Origin: Candidatus Aminicenantota bacterium
GTDB lineage: Bacteria > Acidobacteriota > Aminicenantia > UBA2199
Length of the DNA stretch: 34,280 bases
Assembly: GCA_011772425.1 (NCBI GenBank)
Contig: WVZO01000767.1
Coordinates: 700 to 34,979 of the forward strand
Direction of reading: 5' to 3'
Position 1 is the first letter of the stretch. The number at the start of each line of letters is the position of its first letter. Below the pieces are notes generated by a model, which was given only the letters and a program-made list of their open reading frames with translations, ran no database searches and was not told the origin of the DNA. Shown one piece after another: positions 1 to 7,047 of the stretch. The translations under genes were made by a program, and so were the position numbers.

Positions 1-1239
1 CTGGAATTCGGCGAATCCATTGCCGGACATTATTACGAATATGAAATCCCGGATATTGAAAAAGGCGTGGATATGTTGATTGCCCAGGGCTTGGTGGATG
101 AAAATAAAATGGGAATTATCGGTTGGAGTAACGGTGCCATCCTGGGCACAGGGTTAATCGTTCATACCAACCGGTACAAAGCAGCCAGCCTGGGTGCCGG
201 TGATGTCAACTGGATCAGTGATTATGCCAATTGTGCCTTTGGGGTGTCGTTTGATAATTATTACTTTGGCGGTCCCCCCTGGGACAATTTGGACCATTAT
301 ATTAAGAAATCGCCGCTGTTTCAATTGAAAAAGGTGACGACTCCCACGCTGATATTCCATGGCACTAAGGACCGTAATGTTCCTTATGAACAGGGTTGGC
401 AGTATTACCGGGCGCTGCAGATAATCGGTAAAGCGCCGGTACGGTTTATTTCGTTTCCCAATGCCGGCCACGGCCCCAGGGAACTGGGCCATATTCGCCG
501 GAAACTCAACGAAGAAGTCCGTTGGTTTGAAAAATACCTGTTAAAAAACCACGAAGAAAAAAACGAATCGTTGAAAAAAGGCAGCCCCCTGGATAAACTG
601 GAAACATACTTAAAGATCGGGAAAGTCAACGGTTTATATGGTGTGGAAAAGAATAGTGTGCTGATCCCGGAAGTAGTGGAATACCAAAAGAAGATGATTG
701 GCCGGTTCGAGGTGACGCGGGCGCAGTGGGCGGCGTTTGACAGCGATTATAAATTTGAAAAAGGAACGGAAAATTACCCGGTTACCGGTATTACCTTTGA
801 AAAGGCAAAGCAGTACGTCGAATGGTTGAATCAAAAAACAGGGGAATCGTACCGGTTACCCAAAAAGGATGAAGTTAAGACCTTTTATTCCAGCCGATCG
901 GGTAATACCTTTGATTACTGGGCCGGGTATACGTTGAGTCCTGAAGACTACAAGAATCTGCTAAAAGAGTTAAAAAAGTACGGTGACAAGCCGGTACTTT
1001 TGAAGCCGGTTGGTAGTTTCAAAGTGGCTGGGAATGACCCGGTATTTGACCTGGGCGGCAATGCGGCCGAGTGGGTAGAAGAGGAAGAGGGCAAAGGCAA
1101 GGCCTGCGGTGGTTCGGCGGAGCGGTCCAATGATACCCAATCTGAAGTCAAGCCTCAATCCCAGTACACGGGTTTCCGGGTAATAAAAGAAAAGAAAGCC
1201 ACGAAGGAACACGAAGGACACGAAGAAGATAAGAAATAA
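1..1239 (+). CDS. S9-type serine peptidase with C-terminal FGE/SUMF1-like domain (5' end outside window)
   Basis: The reading frame is open from base 1, so the start lies upstream; 412 residues are visible. An alpha/beta-hydrolase catalytic domain of the prolyl oligopeptidase (S9) type is shown by the nucleophile elbow GWSNGA (Ser43 of the visible part), an acid in HGTKDRNVP (Asp124) and a histidine in NAGHGP (His157). From about residue 233 a second domain follows with features of the formylglycine-generating-enzyme/sulfatase-modifying-factor family: GRFEVTRAQW, YRLPKKDE, LGGNAAEWV and a terminal YTGFRVI. The catalytic cysteines of true FGE are not evident, so this is probably a structural or ligand-binding SUMF1-like fold. 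The last 15 residues (K/E/H-rich) are encoded by the 'cacgaag' repeat and look like an accidental extension. Hydrolase family is firm; substrate is unknown. Confidence 0.85.
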   Translation: MEFGESIAGHYYEYEIPDIEKGVDMLIAQGLVDENKMGIIGWSNGAILGTGLIVHTNRYKAASLGAGDVNWISDYANCAFGVSFDNYYFGGPPWDNLDHYIKKSPLFQLKKVTTPTLIFHGTKDRNVPYEQGWQYYRALQIIGKAPVRFISFPNAGHGPRELGHIRRKLNEEVRWFEKYLLKNHEEKNESLKKGSPLDKLETYLKIGKVNGLYGVEKNSVLIPEVVEYQKKMIGRFEVTRAQWAAFDSDYKFEKGTENYPVTGITFEKAKQYVEWLNQKTGESYRLPKKDEVKTFYSSRSGNTFDYWAGYTLSPEDYKNLLKELKKYGDKPVLLKPVGSFKVAGNDPVFDLGGNAAEWVEEEEGKGKACGGSAERSNDTQSEVKPQSQYTGFRVIKEKKATKEHEGHEEDKK

Positions 1240-1357
1240 AATGGTTCCAATGGGGTAGGAAGACTGAAGCCCTGTAACACTGGCTGACTGTGTATGAAAA
1301 GTTTTTGGAAGTCCAGAAACCTTTTTTCAAAAAGGTTTTTGGCCGCCGGAGGCAAAA
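1197..1357 (+). repeat. Composite interspersed repeat, copy 1
   Basis: It begins with tandem 'cacgaagg' units inside the end of the peptidase gene. It continues with a block shared with three other sites (tggggta...gtaacac-ggctgac-gtgtatgaaaag) and ends in a hairpin (AAACCTTTTT 1317-1326 with AAAAAGGTTT 1329-1338) followed by GCCGCCGGAGGC and an A-run. Other copies lie at 3996-4216, 5485-5677 (reverse) and 29742-29980. Confidence 0.85.
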
Positions 1358-1386
1358 AAAGTTCTTTTAGAGTTCTAATAGGAGTT

Positions 1387-1431
1387 CAGGATGGACATAC
1401 TTAAAGTTTTTTAGTTTTTATGTCCATCCTG
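1387..1431. repeat. Perfect 13-bp inverted repeat
   Basis: CAGGATGGACATA (1387-1399) and TATGTCCATCCTG (1419-1431) pair perfectly around a 19-nt loop. There is no T-run directly after either side, so this is not a classical intrinsic terminator. It lies in the 297-bp gap between the peptidase and the convergent phosphoribosyltransferase-like gene. Confidence 0.7.
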
Positions 1432-1456
1432 GAGATAAAAATAGGGTTTAGTAGAT

Positions 1457-1496
1457 CCGCACGGAGGGCAGCAGTTTTTATAGAGTGCCCGTGCGG
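1457..1496. repeat. GC-rich inverted repeat
   Basis: CCGCACGG (1457-1464) pairs with CCGTGCGG (1489-1496), and an inner GCA/TGC pairing is possible. It sits about 40 bp past the 3' end of the minus-strand gene at 1537-2100 and could act in 3'-end formation, but no T-run follows. Confidence 0.5.
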
Positions 1497-1536
1497 TAGG
1501 AGAGATTAACTTTAATAAGAAGGAAAAGATTTATAG

Positions 1537-2100
1537 TTATTTCCTGCGAGGTTTAAAAATATCTCGTAAGTAGGGGCGGTAAAGGTTGGAAAAGTGCCAG
1601 GGGAATTTATCCGGCCAGGGTTCCGGGCCGATCTTGCCGGCAAATTCAATATCAAATACTGCTGCGGGGTTCTTATAAAGCACTGCGAATTTCACATCAC
1701 AGTCGTTAAGCATTTGTGAAAAATCTTCCTGGAATTTTGCCGGTGTTTTTCCTGTTGAGCTTGCACCTTCTACGATGAGTATGCGTTTTTTATCCGGGTA
1801 AGTGCTGCGGACAGCAGATAATATTTCTTTTCCTGCGGGGAAGCTCACATTTATGCCTTTTTCTTTTGATTCGTATTTATCGTCGATCACAGCAAAGGGC
1901 AGGGTTCCCAGGTTTCCTGCCAGCCATCCGCCCCAGATTCCTCCACTGCGGCCCAGGCCGATCACCACATCCGGCATCCAGCCTGTTTCTTTTTGATGAT
2001 TTTGAACCTGTTCCAGGAGGCGTTTTGCATTTCGCAGGGCATCATCCCAGGTAATCCGTTTTTTCCAGGTCCTGATTCGAAACCAGCGTAAAATTGACAT
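1537..2100 (-). CDS. Type I phosphoribosyltransferase-domain protein
   Basis: 187 residues. The segment RILIVEGASSTGKTPA (about 106-121) matches the PRPP-binding loop of type I phosphoribosyltransferases (hhhhD-D-x-x-TGKT), with E111-G replacing the usual acidic pair. GLGRSGG (48-54) fits the PPi-loop position. A basic N-terminus (MSILRWFRIRTWKKR) precedes the domain. The specific base or substrate cannot be told; it may be a regulatory or diverged member. The start is fixed by an in-frame TAG six bases upstream of the ATG, and AGGAGG lies 14 bases upstream. It is divergent from the AAA ATPase at 2400. Confidence 0.75.
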   Translation of the reverse strand: MSILRWFRIRTWKKRITWDDALRNAKRLLEQVQNHQKETGWMPDVVIGLGRSGGIWGGWLAGNLGTLPFAVIDDKYESKEKGINVSFPAGKEILSAVRSTYPDKKRILIVEGASSTGKTPAKFQEDFSQMLNDCDVKFAVLYKNPAAVFDIEFAGKIGPEPWPDKFPWHFSNLYRPYLRDIFKPRRK

Positions 2101-2129
2101 TACCTATACATTGACCTCCTGCAGCTTTT

Positions 2130-2158
2130 ATGATAAACCTATTTAATAAATCTGTCAA
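2130..2158 (-). promoter_or_regulatory. Sigma-70-type promoter for the phosphoribosyltransferase-like gene
   Basis: On the minus strand TTGACA (2158-2153), a 17-bp spacer and TATCAT (2135-2130) precede the start codon at 2100. The predicted transcript start is near 2123, leaving a short leader that contains the AGGAGG. Confidence 0.6.
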
Positions 2159-2316
2159 CCATTCAATCGGTTTATTATTTTCTTCTCTTCGTGCTTTGTA
2201 CCGCATTGTAAATGCCTTCGTGGTTTTTACCGCCTTGTAAATGTATTCGCGGCTAAAATTACAGAAAATTTCACTCAACGGTTGAAATGGAAGGATTTTT
2301 GTTTTATAATCCCAAA

Positions 2317-2356
2317 GGCAACAAAATTGTTGCGCAACAATTTTGTTGCCTATAAT
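2317..2356 (+). promoter_or_regulatory. 34-bp perfect palindrome overlapping a promoter
   Basis: Bases 2317-2350 form a perfect palindrome: a 17-base half site starting GGCAACAAAATTG followed by its exact reverse complement. The palindrome contains TTGTTG (2327-2332) and abuts TATAAT (2351-2356), 18 bp apart, giving a credible -35/-10 pair for the gene at 2400. An operator for a dimeric repressor is the simplest reading; a hairpin at the 3' side of the opposite transcript is less likely because no gene ends here. Confidence 0.65.
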
Positions 2357-2399
2357 TGAGTGGTGGAAAACCCGGTATGGTTTTCAAGGAGAATAAAAT

Positions 2400-3995
2400 T
2401 TGGTAAAAAAGATTCTTCATTACAGGCCGCAGCGCACCTCTCCCCAAAGTCTGGAAGCCATATTGGTTGCCAGGGAACATTTATTGCAAGGGATTTTAGA
2501 GCGCCTCGCCCAATGGCAGCCCGGCGTTTCCCGGCAGCATTACCTCCTTATCGGTCCCAGGGGTATCGGTAAAACTCATGTTCTGATTCTCATCGCCTAC
2601 AGGGTTTCAAACACTACCCAACTCAACGCCAAATGGTTTCCTATTGTTTTCCCTGAAGAATCCTACAGCATTACCAGGATATCCGACCTGCTGTTGGAAG
2701 CACTGAACATCCTGGCCAATGGAACCGGGGATAAGGAACTTAACAACGTTTACAGCCGGGTGCGGTATGACAGCGATGATGCCAGGGTAACAGACCTGGT
2801 CCTGGATGCTTTCCGGAAATTCCACAGGTCAAGAAAAACCGGCCTTCTTTTTCTGATTGAAAACATCAACCGCATCCTGGAGCGCCAGATCAAAGACAAA
2901 TCACAAGTCCATTTGTTAAGAAAAATCCTGATTGAAGAAGAATGGCTGGTGACCGTTTGTACATCACCCACGTATTTAGATGCAGTAACAAAAGAAGATG
3001 AACCGCTTTTCGAATTTTTCCAGGTCCATTTCCTTGCGGAGTTGTCACAAAGGGAACAGCTTGAAATGCTGCAAAAACTTGCTGCATACGAAGACAACAA
3101 GGATTTCCAGGCTTACCTGGAAGAATACCGTTCCAGGCTGCAAGCCCTTTACCATTTCACCGGCGGCAATCCCAGGCTTACCATCATGTTGTATGATCTG
3201 GTATCTTACCAGGCAATTACCGATATACAGACCGAACTGACCCAGTTGCTTGATAAAATCACGCCTTTTTACCAGGACCGGATGAAGGATATCGGTGAGC
3301 AAGAAGGGAAAATTATCGAGACAATGGCTTTGCTGCCTGAAGGCTGTACTCCTACGGAACTGGCAAAGGAAGCCAGGATGGAAGCCAAAACCGTACGCAC
3401 GGTGGTGAGCCGCCTGGAAAAAGCAGGTTATGTAAGAAAGGAACAACGAAGGCAAAAGAAAACGGTATATATTATCCCTGAACGTTTATTCAGGATCTGG
3501 CACCAGATGAATCATTCCAGGGCCAGCCGGGGCCTGATTCTCTATTTGCTGGAGTTTTTTTCCACGTGGTATCAAACAAAGGAAGAAAGGGACCAGGTCT
3601 GGCAGGATATCTTAACAAAAATTCAAGAGGCCCCGGATCAAGATGATAAATTTAAAGAAAATGCCGCGGAAATGCGGGTTGCTCAGTTGGATAAAGTAAT
3701 TGACAAAATATTTGAATATTTAAGTAAAGAGTCAAAGCAAATCGTTGACTCTGCTTCACGACAATTGTTCAGGGCCGCTTTTCGCACAGGAGATTTGAAA
3801 ATCATACCCCGGGCATTGGAAAGGGCAAAGGAGTACTTGAACTTAGATGAGTTTTTCTATCTTCCCTATGAAATCGCATATGAATATATAAAGTCGGATT
3901 GCGACCCGGCGATTATCGATCGTCAGCATCCTGAAATGCGGGACGCCGTTCAACTGCTTGTAGACCTCTATTTCAAATCGAAAAATGATGGTTAG
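2400..3995 (+). CDS. AAA-family ATPase with winged-helix C-terminal region
   Basis: 531 residues starting at TTG; GGAG lies 8 bases upstream and no nearer ATG exists. The order is: Walker A IGPRGIGKTH (51-60, Lys58), a Walker B-like strand LLFLIENINRI (149-159) ending in Glu-Asn instead of Asp-Glu, a sensor-1-like strand VTVCTSP (184-190), and a lid motif FTGGNPRLT (253-261) typical of Orc1/Cdc6-like and STAND-type ATPases. A winged helix follows at about 305-370 (LPEGCTPTELAKEARM, VRTVVSRLEKAGYV). The remaining 150 residues are helical and unassigned. The winged helix suggests DNA binding; the target is unknown. No partner gene is evident on the same strand. Confidence 0.8.
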   Translation: MVKKILHYRPQRTSPQSLEAILVAREHLLQGILERLAQWQPGVSRQHYLLIGPRGIGKTHVLILIAYRVSNTTQLNAKWFPIVFPEESYSITRISDLLLEALNILANGTGDKELNNVYSRVRYDSDDARVTDLVLDAFRKFHRSRKTGLLFLIENINRILERQIKDKSQVHLLRKILIEEEWLVTVCTSPTYLDAVTKEDEPLFEFFQVHFLAELSQREQLEMLQKLAAYEDNKDFQAYLEEYRSRLQALYHFTGGNPRLTIMLYDLVSYQAITDIQTELTQLLDKITPFYQDRMKDIGEQEGKIIETMALLPEGCTPTELAKEARMEAKTVRTVVSRLEKAGYVRKEQRRQKKTVYIIPERLFRIWHQMNHSRASRGLILYLLEFFSTWYQTKEERDQVWQDILTKIQEAPDQDDKFKENAAEMRVAQLDKVIDKIFEYLSKESKQIVDSASRQLFRAAFRTGDLKIIPRALERAKEYLNLDEFFYLPYEIAYEYIKSDCDPAIIDRQHPEMRDAVQLLVDLYFKSKNDG

Positions 3996-4216
3996 CCGCG
4001 AAGGAACACGAAGAGACACTAAGGAAGAGAAGAAAAGATAAAAATTACAAATTCCAAATTCCAAATCACAAACAAATTCCAAATTCAAAATTCCAAATTA
4101 CAAACCCTTCTTTGGGAACGGAATACAAATTATTACAATGGGGTACAGTGGCAGAAGCCATGCAACACAGACTGACCGTGTATGAAAAGTTTTTGGAAGT
4201 CCAGAAACCTTTCTCA
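3996..4216 (+). repeat. Composite interspersed repeat, copy 2 (truncated 3' end)
   Basis: It starts directly at the stop codon of the ATPase with cacgaag-type units. An A-rich stretch of 'aattacaaattccaaat' units follows, then the conserved block with ttacaatggggtacagtgg, agaagccatg and gaccgtgtatgaaaag. It stops after tccagaaacct, before the hairpin seen in the other copies. Confidence 0.85.
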
Positions 4217-4261
4217 TTACCCTTCTTTTCATTCAAAAATAATATTTTTATGATTTATGTG

Positions 4262-4290
4262 TTGACAATAAGTGGTTTAAACCTTATATT
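4262..4290 (+). promoter_or_regulatory. Sigma-70-type promoter of the VapBC-like module
   Basis: TTGACA (4262-4267), a 17-bp spacer and TATATT (4285-4290). The predicted leader is about 25 nt and carries AGGAGG before the ATG at 4320. Confidence 0.75.
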
Positions 4291-4319
4291 TCTATCTTAA
4301 GCTTAAAAGGAGGAACATT

Positions 4320-4541
4320 ATGGAAACCCTGGTAGTGGAGGGTGAACATATCAACCTTCCAAAACATATTCTCAGAAAATTTAAAGGCAAGCAGATTGAG
4401 CTGCTAGAAACCGGCGAAGGCATCTTGCTTAGACCTGTAGAAGACAGCATAAAAAAAGCAAGAGGAATATTGAAAGGAAGCCGTTTCAATACGAAGACGT
4501 ACTTTGAACAAAAGCGGAAAGAAAAAGAACTTGAAAAATGA
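4320..4541 (+). CDS. AbrB/VapB-like antitoxin
   Basis: 73 residues. The N-terminal half reads as a swapped-hairpin AbrB/MazE-type DNA-binding domain (VVEGEHINLPKHILRKFKGKQIELLETGEGILLRPV). The charged C-terminal tail (KARGILKGSRFNTKTYFEQKRKEKELEK) would fold on the toxin. It overlaps the PIN toxin gene by 4 bases (ATGA), the usual antitoxin-first order. It has a strong AGGAGG and its own promoter; autorepression is expected from the family. Confidence 0.8.
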   Translation: METLVVEGEHINLPKHILRKFKGKQIELLETGEGILLRPVEDSIKKARGILKGSRFNTKTYFEQKRKEKELEK

Positions 4542-4954
4542 AAGATATTTTCATCCTGGATGCATGTGCGTTGATTGCTTTTCTTGCAGATGAAGAAGGA
4601 GCAGAAAAAGTAGAACGCATTTTAGAAGATGCTAAACGCGGCGCATGCAAAATATTTATGAACAAAATAAATTTGTTAGAAGTTTACTATGGCATCTATC
4701 GGGAAGAAGGCATAGAAAAAGCAGAAGAAGTTTTAAAGAATATCCAGGATTTACCAATAAAGGTGATTAGCAGCCTTAAAAGTAAGATCTTCAAAAAAGC
4801 GGGGAGATTGAAAGCAACTTATAAGATATCACTAGCGGACTCAATTGCATTGGCTGAAGCGGCTGCAAAGAAGGCCCAGTTAATAACTGCCGATCATCAT
4901 GAGTTTGATGAGGTAGAAAGCAAAGAAGAAATCAACTTTTGTTGGATCAGGTAA
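4538..4954 (+). CDS. PIN-domain toxin, VapC family
   Basis: 138 residues, the normal VapC length. The acidic PIN active-site residues are all in place: Asp8 (FILDACALI), Glu48 (INLLEVYYG), Asp101 (SLADSIALA) and Asp119 (ITADHHEF). Such proteins are Mg-dependent RNases, usually cutting tRNA or rRNA, and are held inactive by the cognate antitoxin. It is translationally coupled to the upstream antitoxin. The actual RNA target cannot be read from sequence. Confidence 0.88.
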   Translation: MKDIFILDACALIAFLADEEGAEKVERILEDAKRGACKIFMNKINLLEVYYGIYREEGIEKAEEVLKNIQDLPIKVISSLKSKIFKKAGRLKATYKISLADSIALAEAAAKKAQLITADHHEFDEVESKEEINFCWIR

Positions 4955-4973
4955 TTATAAAAGAGATGAAAGA

Positions 4974-5150
4974 ATGTATACAAACGAATTGTTAGAAGAA
5001 AAGTATAAAGCACAGAAGGAATTATCCCACCAGGCAGAAATAGAAAAAAAGGATTATCTAGAATTAATTGAAGAAGAAGTTCAAGAATTATTCAAGAAAA
5101 ACGGCTGGAATTTAAAATATTCTAAAAGAAGAGGTGGAAAAAGGAGATAA
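4974..5150 (+). CDS. Small charged protein of 58 residues downstream of vapC
   Basis: A short open frame starts with MYTNELLEEKYKAQKEL and ends YSKRRGGKRR. It begins 19 bases after the toxin stop on the same strand. The sequence predicts an amphipathic helix followed by a basic tail (K/R-rich with a GG pair). I do not recognise a family. It could be a third member of the toxin-antitoxin operon. No strong ribosome site is visible (AAGAGATGAAAG upstream). Function unknown. Confidence 0.45.
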   Translation: MYTNELLEEKYKAQKELSHQAEIEKKDYLELIEEEVQELFKKNGWNLKYSKRRGGKRR

Positions 5151-5559
5151 TCAAAAAACAAATACGGATACTCCGCCAAAAAATCTAAATGTATCTATTA
5201 AATATAGAAATGATCCTACTAAAAATCCAAATGTGTCTCACAAAAAGAGAGATGTGTCTCATAAAAATCTAAATGAACCTCTCGAAAATAGAAAAGTTTC
5301 TAATAAAAATCCAGATGTTTCTCCAAAGAATAGAAATGACACTATTAACAATACAAATGTTTCTCCAAAAAATATAGATGTACCGGCAAAAAATTGGAAT
5401 GGTTCAACAAAAAATCCCAATGTAACAAAAAAATTCAATGATTTACTTCATTTTTCAGAAGCGGTAAGAATGGGCTCTCAGGTTGCCTCCGGCGGCCCGC
5501 TTTTTTGTAAAAAAGCGGGGCAAAAAACTTTTCATACACGGTCAGCCTGTGTTACATAG
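5134..5559 (+). CDS. Possible repeat protein read through the 21-bp array (doubtful)
   Basis: A GTG-initiated frame of 141 codons overlaps the end of the 58-residue ORF by 17 bases. It reads the tandem array as about a dozen Asn-rich heptapeptides of the type K-N-x-N-V-S-x, then runs into the reverse-oriented composite repeat, which supplies the last ~35 residues. No convincing ribosome site precedes the GTG. A 21-bp repeat without stops stays open by default, so an open frame is weak evidence of coding. Treat as a candidate only. Confidence 0.2.
   Translation: MEKGDNQKTNTDTPPKNLNVSIKYRNDPTKNPNVSHKKRDVSHKNLNEPLENRKVSNKNPDVSPKNRNDTINNTNVSPKNIDVPAKNWNGSTKNPNVTKKFNDLLHFSEAVRMGSQVASGGPLFCKKAGQKTFHTRSACVT
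5179..5430. repeat. 21-bp tandem array 1 (12 units)
   Basis: Twelve contiguous diverged units of exactly 21 bp, each built around AAAAATC-AAATGT-TCT. No indels break the register. Weaker half-matching units flank both ends (5158-5178 and 5431-5451). The A-tract recurs every 21 bp, about two helical turns, so the tracts lie on one face of the helix. Confidence 0.9.
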
Positions 5560-5677
5560 CTTCTGCCACTGTACCCCATTGTAATCATTTGTACTCCGCT
5601 CTTAAAGAAGGGTTTGTAATTTGGAATTTGTAATTTTCCTCATCTTCGTGTTTCTTCGTGTAACTTCGTGGCTAAAT
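5485..5677 (-). repeat. Composite interspersed repeat, copy 3 (reverse)
   Basis: Read on the minus strand it starts 12 bases after the stop of the tldE-like gene with cacgaag units. It then has the aattacaaattcc stretch and the conserved block, and ends in a hairpin (CCCGCTTTTTT 5496-5506 with AAAAAAGCGGG 5509-5519) beside GCCGCCGGAGGC. The stem differs from copy 1 but pairing is complete. Confidence 0.85.
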
Positions 5678-5688
5678 AAAAAAAGAGA

Positions 5689-7047
5689 TCAAGTGCCGGC
5701 AACAGCCAGTTTAGACACCAACATGGACGGCGAGGTAATCGTAGATTTCCACAAGTTGTCATCAGCAATCGCCACCACATTCCCATACAACTCCAAAAGA
5801 TTACCGGCAATAGTAATCTCCTTGACCGGTATGGTGGCCACACCATTCTCCACCAAAAAACCAGTACAGCCAAAAGAAAAATCACCGGTGACCGAATTGA
5901 TCCCACTAACATAAAGTTCATTCACAAGTAAACCTTCTTTCATCTCATGAAGCAGGTCCTCCAAACTTCCCTGCCCGGATTGAAGATGAAAATTACCCAC
6001 GGCAATATGAGGTTCCGCACTGATGCCCCGCGAGGCATTCCCGGTTAATTTCATGTTCAACTTGCCTGCAGAATAAGAATTATGCAAATAGGTCAGCAAT
6101 TTCCCTTTTTCTATCACAGCTTTCGGCATACCAGTTACGCCTTCCCCATCAAAGGGATAAGAACCGGGATACCGCTTGATCAACGGATCATCCATAACAG
6201 TGATAATGTCCGGGAACAGTTTTTCTCCCAATTTATCCACCAGGAAAGAATTTTTTAATACAATTTCTTCCCCATCCACGGCATCGCACAACAAATCCAG
6301 GAGGTCTCCGGCAGTGGGCCGAAAAAATACCACTTTCCGTTCACCGGATTTGATCTTCTTCCCTCCCAACCGCTTGACAGCCTTTTCAGCAGCGATCTCA
6401 CCAATGCGGCCGATCTCTTCCAAGTTAGGTAACTCATTAAAATGACGTTTATACTCAGACCAGGAATCCCGCTCTTTCAAACCCTTATCCTTATCTTCCG
6501 CAACCGCCGTATAAGAAAAAGAGTAAGAGGTCTTGAAAAAGGATTTGCTTAATCCTTCAGTAGTAAATTGGTGTATGTCGGTCCGGGAACCGGAAAAATC
6601 CGCCATGTCCGAAGGAATAATTTTATTGCTAAAGGCCAGCGCACCGGACTCGATCCGCTGCAATGCTTCTTTTATCGTACTGATATCCAGTTTCTCAAAA
6701 GCATTATCCGTAAGCTCCAGGTCTCTAACCGGGCCGCTGAATTCCGCAGGTTTTAACAGCCGTTTATATTTATCTTCACTCAGGAAGTCAATACTTTCCA
6801 GTGCATTTGCTAATTTGGACTCCATATTACCGAAATCTTTACCGGAAAATGCGATAACGATACTTTTTTTACCCTTGAACAAACGGACGCCCGTGGAAAT
6901 ATCTACAGAGGTTAAAAGCTGCTCAATTTCACCTTTGCGCAGACTAATCTCTTTGGATTCACTCTTAAGCATGTTTACCTGGGCAGCACAACCCTGCTTT
7001 TTTGCGATCTTTAAAATGTTTTCTGCAACCTCTTTGGGATCAACCAT
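5689..7047 (-). CDS. pmbA: TldE/PmbA family protein (metalloprotease partner subunit)
   Basis: 452 residues, the usual PmbA/TldE length. The N-terminal half (KSESKEISLRKGEIEQLLTS, GVRLFKGKKS) and the C-terminal half (LHNSYSAGKLNMKLTGNA, GNLLELYGNVVAIADD) match the family. It lacks the HExxxH metal motif, as TldE subunits do, and is expected to pair with TldD at 7040-8473 in a heterodimeric protease that acts on unfolded peptides. It overlaps the tldD 3' end by 8 bases, with GGAGGT just upstream of the ATG, so the two are co-translated. The 'tldE' name rests on similarity and gene order. Confidence 0.9.
   Translation of the reverse strand: MVDPKEVAENILKIAKKQGCAAQVNMLKSESKEISLRKGEIEQLLTSVDISTGVRLFKGKKSIVIAFSGKDFGNMESKLANALESIDFLSEDKYKRLLKPAEFSGPVRDLELTDNAFEKLDISTIKEALQRIESGALAFSNKIIPSDMADFSGSRTDIHQFTTEGLSKSFFKTSYSFSYTAVAEDKDKGLKERDSWSEYKRHFNELPNLEEIGRIGEIAAEKAVKRLGGKKIKSGERKVVFFRPTAGDLLDLLCDAVDGEEIVLKNSFLVDKLGEKLFPDIITVMDDPLIKRYPGSYPFDGEGVTGMPKAVIEKGKLLTYLHNSYSAGKLNMKLTGNASRGISAEPHIAVGNFHLQSGQGSLEDLLHEMKEGLLVNELYVSGINSVTGDFSFGCTGFLVENGVATIPVKEITIAGNLLELYGNVVAIADDNLWKSTITSPSMLVSKLAVAGT

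Noticed and set aside
2042..2278. 78-residue minus-strand ORF upstream of the phosphoribosyltransferase-like gene
   Set aside because: It covers that gene's promoter and start in another frame and matches nothing known to me.
4112..4300. 62-residue ORF before the VapB-like gene
   Set aside because: It lies within the composite repeat copy and runs across the vapBC promoter.
5179..5430. CRISPR array
   Set aside because: Units are contiguous with no spacers of constant length, and no cas genes are present. The same holds for the arrays at 18121 and 26081.
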